Assembly: GCF_001005725.1 (NCBI RefSeq)
Contig: NZ_LBIC01000012.1
Location: forward strand, 1 to 64,000
Direction: 5' to 3'
Length of the DNA: 64,000 nucleotides
Source of the DNA: Sphingobium chungbukense
GTDB lineage: Bacteria; Pseudomonadota; Alphaproteobacteria; Sphingomonadales; Sphingomonadaceae
Shown here: piece by piece, positions 56,501-64,000 of the stretch
Position numbering within the stretch: position 1 is the stretch's first letter
Layout: each line of letters opens with the position of its first letter
Translations under genes and position numbers: made by a program
Notes under the pieces: generated by a model
What the model was told of the DNA's origin: nothing
The model's input: only the letters and a program-made list of their open reading frames with translations
Database searches by the model: none

Positions 56501-59500
56501 CTATCCCGCCGCTTTCGCCAGCCCCTTCGACAATTGCAGCGCGCCGTTCAGCCGAGCAGCCGGATCGGCCCAGGCACGGTTCACCACGATCTTGCTGTCG
56601 GGCCGCAGCCGCGCCACGCCGTTCAGTCGCTGGATATAGGCAACCAGATTCTCCGGCTTGGGGAATCGATCCTCGAAAAAGCTGACCAGCGCCCCCTTCG
56701 GCCCGACATCGATCTTCGCGATATTGGCGGTCACGCAATTCTGCTTGATCTCGATCACCTTGAAGAGGTTCTGCGTCGGCGCGGGCAGCTTCCCGAACCG
56801 GTCGATCAGTTCCGCCGCGAAAGCCTCCAGCCCCTGCCGGTCCTCGACCTCGTTCAGGCGCCGGTACAGCCCCATCCGCAAATCCAGATCGGGCACATAA
56901 TCCTCCGGGATCAGGATGGGCGCGTCGACCGTGATCTGTGGCGAGAAGCTGTCCCGCTTCTCGATCCCCGCGCCCCCGGCCTTGGCTTCCAGGATCGCAT
57001 CCTCCAGCATCGACTGGTAGAGTTCGAAGCCGACCTCCTTGATATGCCCGGACTGCTCGTCGCCCACCAGATTGCCCGCGCCGCGAATGTCCAGGTCGTG
57101 AGACGCCAGTTGGAACCCGGCCCCCAGCGTATCCAGATCGGACAACACCTTCAGCCGCTTTTCCGCCGTCTCGGTGATCACCTTGTTCGCGGGCGTGGTG
57201 AAATAGGCATAGGCCCGCGTCTTCGACCGCCCGACGCGCCCGCGAAGCTGGTAAAGCTGCGCCAGTCCGAACCGATCCGCCCGATGGATGATGAGCGTGT
57301 TGGCCGAAGGAATGTCGAGACCGCTCTCGACGATGGTGGTCGACAGCAGCACGTCGTACCGCTTGTCGTAAAATGCCGACATCCGCTCCTCGACCTCGCC
57401 CGCCGCCATCTGGCCATGGGCGACGATGGGCTTCACCTCCGGCACTTCGGTCCGCAGAAACTCCTCCACCTCGGTCAGGTCGGCAATGCGCGGCACCACG
57501 AAGAAGCTCTGCCCGCCGCGATAATGCTCGCGCAGCAGCGCCTCGCGGATCACCACCCCGTCCCAGGGCATGATGTAGGTCCGCACCGCCAGACGATCGA
57601 CCGGCGGCGTCTGGATGACGGAAAGCTCCCGCAGCCCCGACATTGCCATCTGCAAGGTGCGCGGAATCGGCGTCGCCGTCAGCGTTAGCACATGCACATC
57701 GGTCTTGAGCGACTTCAGCCGCTCCTTGTGCGTGACGCCGAAGCGCTGTTCCTCGTCAACGATGACGAGGCCGAGCCGCTTGAACTCCAACCCCTTCGCC
57801 AGCAGGGCATGGGTACCCACCACAATATCGACGGTTCCGTCGGCCAGCCCGGCCTTGACGGCCCTGGCCTCCTTGTCCGGCACCAGCCGCGACAGGCGGC
57901 CGATATTCACAGGAAAGCCCCGGAACCGCTCCTCGAAATTCATATGATGCTGCCGTGCGAGCAGGGTGGTGGGGCAGATCACCACCACCTGCATCCCCGC
58001 CATCGCCGCCACGAAGGCGGCGCGCAAAGCCACCTCCGTCTTGCCGAACCCAACGTCACCACAGACCAGCCGGTCCATCGGCCGCCCGGCGCCCAGATCC
58101 TCGACCACGTCCATGATGGCGCGGTCTTGATCCTCCGTCTCCTGATAGGGGAAGCGGTCGACGAACGCCGGATAACCCGCGCTGTCCGGCTCCGCCACGG
58201 TCGCGGCCCGAAGCGCGCGTTCCGCCGCCGTCTTGAGCAATTCACCCGCAATCTCGCGGATGCGCTCCTTCATCCTTGCCTTGCGCCGCTGCCACGCCTC
58301 GCCGCCCAGTCTGTCGAGGCTCACGCCCTCGCTGTCAGAGCCATAGCGGGAGAGAACCTCCAGATTCTCCACCGGCACATAGAGCTTGTCGCCGCCCGCA
58401 TATTCCAGCGCCACGCAGTCATGCGCGGCCTTCGCCACCGGAATCTGCGTCAGCCCCTCATAGCGGCCGATGCCATGGTCCATATGCACGACCAGATCGC
58501 CCGGCGAGAGCGTCGCCAGTTCAGCCAAGAAGGCGTCCGCACTCTTCTTCCGCTTGGCCCGCCGCACCAGCCGGTCGCCCAGCATGTCCTGCTCGGTCAG
58601 GACGGCAACGTCAGGCGCGGTAAAGCCATGGTCCAGCGGCAAGACGGTCAGCACCGTGCTGCCCCCGGCCGCGATCCCCAAAGCCTCCTGCCAGCTATCC
58701 GCCGCCGCGATCCGCTTCAGCCCATGATCGGCCAGCAATCCCGAAAGCCGCTCCCGCGCACCCCCGGAGTAACTGGCGATGACGACCTTCTTCTTAGCCC
58801 GCTGCAACGAAGCGATATGCTTGCCCACCGCCTCATAGACATTGGCGTTCTGCGCCCGCTCCGGTGCGAAATCGCGCGGCCCATCGACAGCGAAATCCAG
58901 AACGGTCGGGCTTTCCGGCTCATGAAAAGGCGTGGTCGCGTGCATCGGCCACTTGCCGACGATGTCGGCCCATTCCTCCGCATCCAGATAGAGCGCTTTC
59001 GGCTCCAAAGGCCGGTACGCCCCCGGATCGGATGACTTCGCAGCCACGCGATTGGCGTGATAATCCCGGATCGCCTCGAACCGCGCCTCGGCCGCACCCG
59101 CCACGCCATGGTCCAGCACGACCAGCGTGTCGTCGCCCAGATGGTCGGTCATCGGCACCAGCCGTTCCTCGAACAGCGGCAGCCAATGCTCCATTCCGGC
59201 CAGCCGCCGCCCGTCGCTCACCGCCTGATAGAGCGGGTCGCCCGTCGCCGTCGCCCCGAACGTCTCGCGATAGCGCCCGCGAAACCGCTTGATCGTTTCC
59301 TCGTCGAGCAACGCTTCGGACGCGGGCAGCAGGGTAAAGCCATCGACACTCCCACTGGTCCGCTGGTCGGCCGGATCGAAGCGCCGCACAGTCTCGATCT
59401 CGTCCCCGAAGAAATCGAGCCGCAATGGCTGTTCCTCGCCGCCGGGAAACAGATCGACAATGCCGCCGCGAATGGCGAACTCGCCCCGGTCATGCACGGT

Positions 59501-59962
59501 ATCGGTCCGCACATAGCCATTGGCCTGCAACATCTCCGCCAGCCGCGAAATCGCGATCCGCTCCTTGGGCGCGAGCTTCGCCACCAACTGTCGTACACGG
59601 AAAGGCGTCAACGTCCTCTGCGTCAGCGCATTGAGCGTCGTCAGAACAAGCTGCGGCCCCTTGGGCTTGCCCTGAAGCGCATAAAGCCCCGCCAACCGCG
59701 CCGAAGCCGTGCGCAGCGAAGGACTGGCCCGGTCATAGGGCAGGCAGTCCCAGGCGGGAATTTCGATAATCTCAATCTCCGGTGCGAAATAATGCGCCGT
59801 ATCCGCCACCGCGCGCATAAGCTGCTCATCAGGCGCAACGAACAACGCCCGCGAAGGCGCCGCCCGCGCGATATCCGCCAGCAACCAGGGCTGAAACCCG
59901 GCCGGAACCCCCGAAAGGGTGATGGGGGCAGAGGCTTTGAGGATCTTGAGAAGGTCAGTCAT
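56501..59962 (-). CDS. mfd: Transcription-repair coupling factor
   Basis: An 1153-aa DNA translocase that removes stalled RNA polymerase and recruits UvrA. UvrB-like N-terminal domains are seen up to about 340 (YDRASPS, TVHDRGEFAIRGGIVDLFPGG). The RNAP-interaction domain is at about 490-570 (PGDLVVHMDHGIGRYEGL, ALEYAGGDKLYVPVENL). The helicase has Walker A GDVGFGKTEVALRAAF (about 650), IVDEEQRFGV and TATPIPRTLQMAM, then QLRGRVGRS, and a C-terminal regulatory domain. The length is normal. It is transcribed towards 56.5 kb and is separated from sdhE by a large inverted repeat. Confidence 0.95.
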   Translation of the reverse strand: MTDLLKILKASAPITLSGVPAGFQPWLLADIARAAPSRALFVAPDEQLMRAVADTAHYFAPEIEIIEIPAWDCLPYDRASPSLRTASARLAGLYALQGKPKGPQLVLTTLNALTQRTLTPFRVRQLVAKLAPKERIAISRLAEMLQANGYVRTDTVHDRGEFAIRGGIVDLFPGGEEQPLRLDFFGDEIETVRRFDPADQRTSGSVDGFTLLPASEALLDEETIKRFRGRYRETFGATATGDPLYQAVSDGRRLAGMEHWLPLFEERLVPMTDHLGDDTLVVLDHGVAGAAEARFEAIRDYHANRVAAKSSDPGAYRPLEPKALYLDAEEWADIVGKWPMHATTPFHEPESPTVLDFAVDGPRDFAPERAQNANVYEAVGKHIASLQRAKKKVVIASYSGGARERLSGLLADHGLKRIAAADSWQEALGIAAGGSTVLTVLPLDHGFTAPDVAVLTEQDMLGDRLVRRAKRKKSADAFLAELATLSPGDLVVHMDHGIGRYEGLTQIPVAKAAHDCVALEYAGGDKLYVPVENLEVLSRYGSDSEGVSLDRLGGEAWQRRKARMKERIREIAGELLKTAAERALRAATVAEPDSAGYPAFVDRFPYQETEDQDRAIMDVVEDLGAGRPMDRLVCGDVGFGKTEVALRAAFVAAMAGMQVVVICPTTLLARQHHMNFEERFRGFPVNIGRLSRLVPDKEARAVKAGLADGTVDIVVGTHALLAKGLEFKRLGLVIVDEEQRFGVTHKERLKSLKTDVHVLTLTATPIPRTLQMAMSGLRELSVIQTPPVDRLAVRTYIMPWDGVVIREALLREHYRGGQSFFVVPRIADLTEVEEFLRTEVPEVKPIVAHGQMAAGEVEERMSAFYDKRYDVLLSTTIVESGLDIPSANTLIIHRADRFGLAQLYQLRGRVGRSKTRAYAYFTTPANKVITETAEKRLKVLSDLDTLGAGFQLASHDLDIRGAGNLVGDEQSGHIKEVGFELYQSMLEDAILEAKAGGAGIEKRDSFSPQITVDAPILIPEDYVPDLDLRMGLYRRLNEVEDRQGLEAFAAELIDRFGKLPAPTQNLFKVIEIKQNCVTANIAKIDVGPKGALVSFFEDRFPKPENLVAYIQRLNGVARLRPDSKIVVNRAWADPAARLNGALQLSKGLAKAAG

Positions 59963-59972
59963 TCTTTATTTC

Positions 59973-60060
59973 GTCATTCCCGCAAAGGCGGGAATCCATC
60001 TCCCGACCGTGCGTCTAGATGCCAGCGCCTGAGATGGATTCCCGCCTTTGCGGGAATGAC
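59973..60060. repeat. 30-bp perfect inverted repeat between mfd and sdhE
   Basis: GTCATTCCCGCAAAGGCGGG, continuing AATCCATCTC (59973-60002), is repeated in inverse as 60031-60060 around a 28-bp spacer. Each arm itself contains the short palindrome CCCGCAAAGGCGGG. Units built on ATTCCCGC..AAGGCGGGAATCCA are dispersed repeats common in Proteobacteria; here two copies face each other. It could fold into a long hairpin in either transcript. Confidence 0.75.
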
Positions 60061-60071
60061 AGGGGAGGGGG

Positions 60072-60341
60072 CTATTTCTTCCCAATCTCCACAAAATCCA
60101 GCTTCACAAACTTGTCCCACATCGGCCCCTGCCACTCCTCCGGCACCGGCAGCGTGCCCAAGGCCCAGGCCATGATGTCGGCATCCTGCTCATCCATGAA
60201 CCGCTCGAACCAGACAATTTCGTCCTCGCCCCATTCGGCATGATAGCGATCGAAGAAACCGCCGACGGCCAGATCCGCTTCCTTTATACCACGATGCCAT
60301 GCCCGGAATTGCAGGCGGCGGATGCGAGGATCTTCGTTCAC
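60072..60341 (-). CDS. sdhE: FAD assembly factor SdhE
   Basis: An 89-aa protein of the SdhE/SDH5 family that helps attach FAD to succinate dehydrogenase. The conserved RGxxE motif is in WHRGIKEADLAVGGFFDRYH, followed by VWFERFMDEQDADIMAWALG. The start is GTG, preceded by AAGGAAC. It is divergent from recG with about 100 bp between starts and upstream of mfd, with the inverted repeat between them. The succinate dehydrogenase genes are not in this window. Confidence 0.87.
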   Translation of the reverse strand: MNEDPRIRRLQFRAWHRGIKEADLAVGGFFDRYHAEWGEDEIVWFERFMDEQDADIMAWALGTLPVPEEWQGPMWDKFVKLDFVEIGKK

Positions 60342-60440
60342 AATTTGTTCCTTGCGCAGACATGCTAAAATCACCGATCGCCAAAATCCCATTGGATGTT
60401 TGCGCATCGTCCCGGCTGGGCTAGATGCCGTCAGATAGAC

Positions 60441-62504
60441 ATGAGACCCGATATCCTCAACCCACTCTTCACCGAAATCGAAGCGCTCAAGGGCGTCGGT
60501 CCCGCGCTGGCCAAACCGCTGGAGCGGCTGGGTCTCGCCCGGGCCGTGGATGTGGCGTTCCATCTGCCGGTCAGCTTCATCGACCGCCGCATGGTGGACG
60601 AACTCATCCTGAGCGACTCAGGCCGCGTCATCGGCATCCAGCTTACGCCCACCGACTATCGCGCCTCCGGCAGCGCCCGCGCACCCTTTCGCGTGATCGC
60701 GCAGGACAAGTACGGCAACACGGTCGCGCTCGTCTATTTCGGCCGCAACAGTGCCTGGCCCCGCAAGCTGCTGCCGCTGGGCGAACCCAAGTTCGTCTCC
60801 GGCAAACTGGAGGCCTATGGCGACAATCTCCAGATCGTCCACCCCGACTATGTCCTCGCGCCGGAGGAAGCCGCCACCATCCCCTCCCGCGAGCCGGTCT
60901 ATGGCCTGTCGGAAGGCCTCACCAACAACCGCATGCGCGACCTCGCCGCCCAGGCCCTGAGCCGCGCTCCCGACCTCCCAGAATGGATCGAACCCAGCCT
61001 GCTGGGCAGCAAAGGCTGGCCCACATGGCACGAAGCGCTCACCCGCATCCACGCGGACCCCAGCGATGCCAAGGCCCGCGAGCGCCTCGCCTATGACGAG
61101 ATTTTCGCGGGCCAACTCGCGTTGATGCTCGTCCGCCAGTCCTCCCGCAAGCGCAAGGGCGTGCCCATCGCCGGAGACGGTCGACTGCGCGCCATGCTCC
61201 ACCTGCCCTTCGCCCCGACGGGCGCCCAGCGCCGCGCCTTCGGAGAGATTGAAGGCGACATGGCCCAGCCCGTCCCCATGCTCCGCCTCCTGCAGGGCGA
61301 TGTGGGCTCCGGTAAGACCCTGGTGGCGTTGATAGCTCTCCTCAACACGGTCGAGGCCGGCGCGCAGGGCGCGCTTCTGGCACCTACCGAAATACTCGCT
61401 CGCCAGCATTATGAAACGCTGCGCAGGATGGCGTCGGGCCTGCCCGTCACCATCGCGATCCTGACCGGTCGGGAAAAGGGCAAGACCCGCGAATCCACTC
61501 TGATGGGCCTGGCGGACGGTAGCATCGATATTCTCGTCGGCACCCACGCCATCTTCCAGGATGCGGTGCGCTACAGGAATCTCGCCTTGGCGGTGATCGA
61601 CGAACAGCACCGATTCGGCGTCGCCCAGCGCATGATGCTGGCCTCGAAAGCCGAGCGCACGCCCCATCTTCTGGTGATGACCGCGACCCCGATCCCGCGC
61701 ACCCTGACGCTGACCTATTATGGCGAAATGGACGTATCGCGCCTGGACGAGATGCCCCCCGGCCGCCAGCCGATTCAGACCGTCGTCATGTCCGCCAACC
61801 GTCTCGATGAAGTGGTTGAAGCCCTTGCCCGCCACATGGAAGGCGGCGGCCAGGCCTATTGGGTCTGTCCTCTGGTCGAGGAAAGCGAAACCAGCGATCA
61901 GGCAGCCGCCGAAGCCCGCGCCGAAATGCTGAAGATGCGCTTCGGCGAGTCGGTCGGCCTTGTCCACGGCCGCATGAAGGGGCCGGAAAAGGACGCCGCG
62001 ATGGAGGCCTTCGCCTCCGCCCGCACCAAAATCCTGGTCGCCACCACGGTGATCGAAGTCGGTGTCGACGTTCCCAATTCCAACCTCATCATCATCGAGG
62101 GCGCCGAACGTTTTGGGCTGGCCCAACTCCACCAGCTCAGGGGCCGGGTGGGCCGGGGCCAGAACCACAGCGTCTGCATTCTCGTGCGCGGCGGCACCCT
62201 GTCGGAAACCTCCCGCGCCCGCCTGGCGCTGATGCGGGAGACCAATGACGGCTTCCGCATAGCCGAAGAGGATCTGCGCTTGCGTGGAGCGGGCGAAATC
62301 CTCGGCACCCGCCAATCGGGCGAGCAGCAGTTGAAAATCGCCACCCCGGAACATCTGTCGGCGCTGCTGGAGTCCGCGCGGGACGACGCCCACCTCCTGA
62401 TCGACCGCGACGGCGGCCTCAGCGAAGCGAGAGGGCAGGCTGCGCGCACCTGCCTCTACCTCTTTGAACGCGACGCGGCCGTCGGTCTGCTCCGAAGCGG
62501 CTAG
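60441..62504 (+). CDS. recG: ATP-dependent DNA helicase RecG
   Basis: A 687-aa branch-migrating helicase acting on stalled forks. The wedge/OB domain is N-terminal (LFTEIEALKGVGPALAKPLERLG; VDVAFHLPVSFIDRR). Helicase motifs are LQGDVGSGKTLVALIALLN (about 290), VIDEQHRFGVAQRMML, MTATPIPRTLTLTYYGEMD and QLRGRVGRGQNHSVCIL. The length is normal. No ideal ribosome site precedes the chosen ATG. It follows sdhE divergently. Confidence 0.94.
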   Translation: MRPDILNPLFTEIEALKGVGPALAKPLERLGLARAVDVAFHLPVSFIDRRMVDELILSDSGRVIGIQLTPTDYRASGSARAPFRVIAQDKYGNTVALVYFGRNSAWPRKLLPLGEPKFVSGKLEAYGDNLQIVHPDYVLAPEEAATIPSREPVYGLSEGLTNNRMRDLAAQALSRAPDLPEWIEPSLLGSKGWPTWHEALTRIHADPSDAKARERLAYDEIFAGQLALMLVRQSSRKRKGVPIAGDGRLRAMLHLPFAPTGAQRRAFGEIEGDMAQPVPMLRLLQGDVGSGKTLVALIALLNTVEAGAQGALLAPTEILARQHYETLRRMASGLPVTIAILTGREKGKTRESTLMGLADGSIDILVGTHAIFQDAVRYRNLALAVIDEQHRFGVAQRMMLASKAERTPHLLVMTATPIPRTLTLTYYGEMDVSRLDEMPPGRQPIQTVVMSANRLDEVVEALARHMEGGGQAYWVCPLVEESETSDQAAAEARAEMLKMRFGESVGLVHGRMKGPEKDAAMEAFASARTKILVATTVIEVGVDVPNSNLIIIEGAERFGLAQLHQLRGRVGRGQNHSVCILVRGGTLSETSRARLALMRETNDGFRIAEEDLRLRGAGEILGTRQSGEQQLKIATPEHLSALLESARDDAHLLIDRDGGLSEARGQAARTCLYLFERDAAVGLLRSG

Positions 62505-62514
62505 AGATGCATGC

Positions 62515-62530
62515 TCCTGCCTTCGCAGGA
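62515..62530. repeat. Short hairpin after recG
   Basis: TCCTGC (62515-62520) and GCAGGA (62525-62530) pair around CTTC, just beyond the recG stop. It is a small palindrome of the GAAGGCAGGA type common in sphingomonads and may serve as a transcript end. Confidence 0.4.
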
Positions 62531-62595
62531 ACACGCCTCGACCGCCATGATGCTGCACCCGCGAAACTATCGCGGGCCCATGTCGTTGCCAAATC

Positions 62596-63687
62596 ATGCA
62601 ATCCGACATCAGCCTCCACCATATCACCGCCATGGCGGCGATCTCCATCCTCCTGTCGGTTGCCGTGGCCTTCCTGCTCCACGGGCTGGTTTATTGGCTT
62701 GGCACGCGCATCGTCCGGCGCTTGTCGGTAGAGCCGATCATCCTGCCCGCCATCTACCATCCAACCCGCTGGATCATCGTCCTCACGACGCTGGCTGCCG
62801 GTGTCCAGCCCTTGACCTTGGCCCCACAGATAGAGGCGATCTGGTCCATCGCTTCGAAAATGACCTTCATCCTGCTGATGGGCTGGCTGATCCTAGCCGC
62901 CATGCGCGCGGGCCGCATCCTGCTCGAACGGCGCAGCGACATCACGGTCGAGGATAATCTCAAGGCCCGGCGCCAGCACACCCGCATCCGCATCCTCTAT
63001 CGCGTGACGCAGTTCATCGTCGGCTTCATCATCCTTTCGCTGATGCTGATCGCGATTCCGGGCGTCCGTACCGTCGGTGTCACCCTGATGGCGTCGGCGG
63101 GCCTGGCGGGTCTTGCCGTGGGTGCTGCGGCTCAACCGGCCCTCAAGAACCTGATCGCCGGCATCCAGATGGCCTTTTCCGAGCCCATCCGCCTCGACGA
63201 CGTCCTGATCGTGGAGGGGGAATGGGGCAGGGTGGAGGATATCAAGCTGACCTATGTGGTGGTCCGCATCTGGGACGACCGCCGCCTGATCGTTCCCGTC
63301 TCCTATTTTCTCGAAAAGCCCTTTCAGAACTGGACGACGAAAACGTCCGACCTGCTCGGCACGGTCTTCCTCTATGTCGACCCCGCCACCGATATAGAGC
63401 CGATCCGCGCCCGTTTCGTCGAGGCGGTCCGGTCCAACAGCCGCTGGGACGGCCGCGTCGCGATCCTGCAAGTCACGGACCACCGCGCCGACGCATTGGA
63501 ACTACGCGGCCTCCTTAGTGCACGGAATGCTGGCATCGCCTTCGACCTGCGCTGCGAAGTGCGCGAAGCGATGATGCACTATCTTCGCACGGAAATGCCG
63601 CAGGCTCTGGTCCGCTCGCGCCACCGCATCGAAGCGGGGGAGGGATTTGCGGAGAGTCCTACCAGGCCGTCTGCCGCGGCGGGATGA
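62596..63687 (+). CDS. MscS-family mechanosensitive channel
   Basis: A 363-aa inner-membrane protein. Four hydrophobic helices cover about 10-35, 55-75, 85-105 and 130-150. The pore helix is VTLMASAGLAGLAVGAAAQPALKNLIAGIQMAFSEP (about 160-195), with the small-residue pattern of MscS TM3. The cytoplasmic beta and mixed domains follow, with DDVLIVEGEWGRVEDIKLTYVVVRIWDDRRLIVPVSYFLEKPFQNWT. It is an osmotic safety valve. The C-terminus overlaps the convergent PilZ gene by 29 bases. Confidence 0.9.
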   Translation: MQSDISLHHITAMAAISILLSVAVAFLLHGLVYWLGTRIVRRLSVEPIILPAIYHPTRWIIVLTTLAAGVQPLTLAPQIEAIWSIASKMTFILLMGWLILAAMRAGRILLERRSDITVEDNLKARRQHTRIRILYRVTQFIVGFIILSLMLIAIPGVRTVGVTLMASAGLAGLAVGAAAQPALKNLIAGIQMAFSEPIRLDDVLIVEGEWGRVEDIKLTYVVVRIWDDRRLIVPVSYFLEKPFQNWTTKTSDLLGTVFLYVDPATDIEPIRARFVEAVRSNSRWDGRVAILQVTDHRADALELRGLLSARNAGIAFDLRCEVREAMMHYLRTEMPQALVRSRHRIEAGEGFAESPTRPSAAAG

Positions 63688-64000
63688 GCGAAAGCATCGC
63701 ATCATAGATTTGCGGTTCGATCGGCCCGATGAATTCGATGCCGATCCGGCCGTCTTCGGCCCAGCGCACTTCCGCGATATGGTCCTTGACGACCGGCAGC
63801 CAGACGGTGAGGCGCTCCCCGATCCGGATGGGGGCCTCCGTCCGGCACATCAGTCCCAGCGCGGAGATATTGATGATCCGCGCGCCATGAGTCCGTCCCT
63901 GCGCCGTGATATGGCTGACCATATCGACCAGATCGCGCTGGACCCGCCGCTGATTGATCGAAGGATCGCGCGACAGGTTGAGATGGCTCAGATTTGCGAA
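63659..64000 (-). CDS. PilZ-domain protein, 5' end beyond the window
   Basis: An open frame of 113 residues to the window edge that continues outside. Upstream codons are clean (FANLSHLNLSRDPSINQRRVQRDLVDMVSH), so an internal Met at 63922 is unlikely to be the start. The PilZ-like pattern is QRRVQRD (candidate RxxxR), ARIINISALGLMCRTE, GERLTVWLP and EVRWAEDGRIGIEFI. It probably binds c-di-GMP. It is the second PilZ gene of the window. Confidence 0.7.
   Translation of the reverse strand, partial: FANLSHLNLSRDPSINQRRVQRDLVDMVSHITAQGRTHGARIINISALGLMCRTEAPIRIGERLTVWLPVVKDHIAEVRWAEDGRIGIEFIGPIEPQIYDAMLSLIPPRQTAW

Noticed and set aside
1..64000. CRISPR array, prophage or large biosynthetic cluster
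   Set aside because: No regularly spaced short repeats, no phage structural or lysis genes, and no multi-enzyme biosynthetic gene run were found on either strand.

Overview
The window looks like chromosomal DNA of a sphingomonad (Alphaproteobacteria, Sphingobium/Sphingomonas-like). The evidence is high G+C, families typical of the group (UPF0262, DUF2849, DUF934, DUF2093, SdhE), a TonB-dependent receptor with an N-terminal STN domain, general-stress (EcfG-type) promoters, and small extragenic palindromes of kinds common in this group. The genus call rests on gene content and is an inference. All names come from reading motifs and protein sequence; no search was run.

Layout. 1-2500: an IS91-family element (HUH transposase plus a tyrosine recombinase) beside a truncated gene end. 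2530-6680: a PilZ protein, a secreted Gly/Ser/Ala-rich protein, and a subtilisin-like protease divergent from an ECF sigma/anti-sigma pair, with a perfect 13-bp inverted repeat between them. 6715-11304: an unknown protein, MATE exporter, DUF808 protein, two small coupled proteins and a small basic protein read from two divergent EcfG-like promoters, then a secreted glutaminyl cyclase. 11301-15355: YgfZ, dihydroorotase-like protein, RarD, a small membrane protein and a lipoprotein. 15409-21499: a TonB receptor with a giant TolB-propeller/amidohydrolase. 21684-24714: a minus-strand operon UPF0262, GH25-like, cdd, dcd, phosphatase. 24851-28711: DnaB, MAPEG and a CocE-type hydrolase. 28836-32769: assimilatory sulfate reduction (cobA, DUF2849, cysI, DUF934, cysH). 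32851-39495: AstD, SelO, an alpha/beta hydrolase, a frameshifted glycosyltransferase, a nitronate-monooxygenase-like protein and DUF2093. 39496-40220: a G+C-poorer stretch with two tiny genes.

40244-45108: purU, then a chromosomal ParA-like ATPase with a putative RHH partner, flanked by two SPOR-domain proteins; the divergent promoter carries two CtrA-like boxes. 45245-51287: two identical tRNA-Asn(GTT) genes, as 95-bp perfect direct repeats, bracket a self-contained tripartite drug-efflux cassette (HlyD, MFS, outer-membrane factor, TetR, SDR). 51351-56400: NAD kinase, MoaA, a GGDEF(degenerate)-EAL phosphodiesterase, a TorF-like porin and a secreted unknown. 56501-64000: Mfd, SdhE, RecG, an MscS channel and a PilZ protein cut by the window edge.

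Most of the window is ordinary core genome. The stretches most likely to hold something new are the ParA/RHH/double-SPOR locus with CtrA-like boxes, the tRNA-Asn-bracketed efflux cassette, the protease/ECF module with its inverted repeat, the divergent stress promoters near 10.2 kb, and the small genes between 39.5 and 40.2 kb. No CRISPR array, prophage or large biosynthetic cluster was seen.
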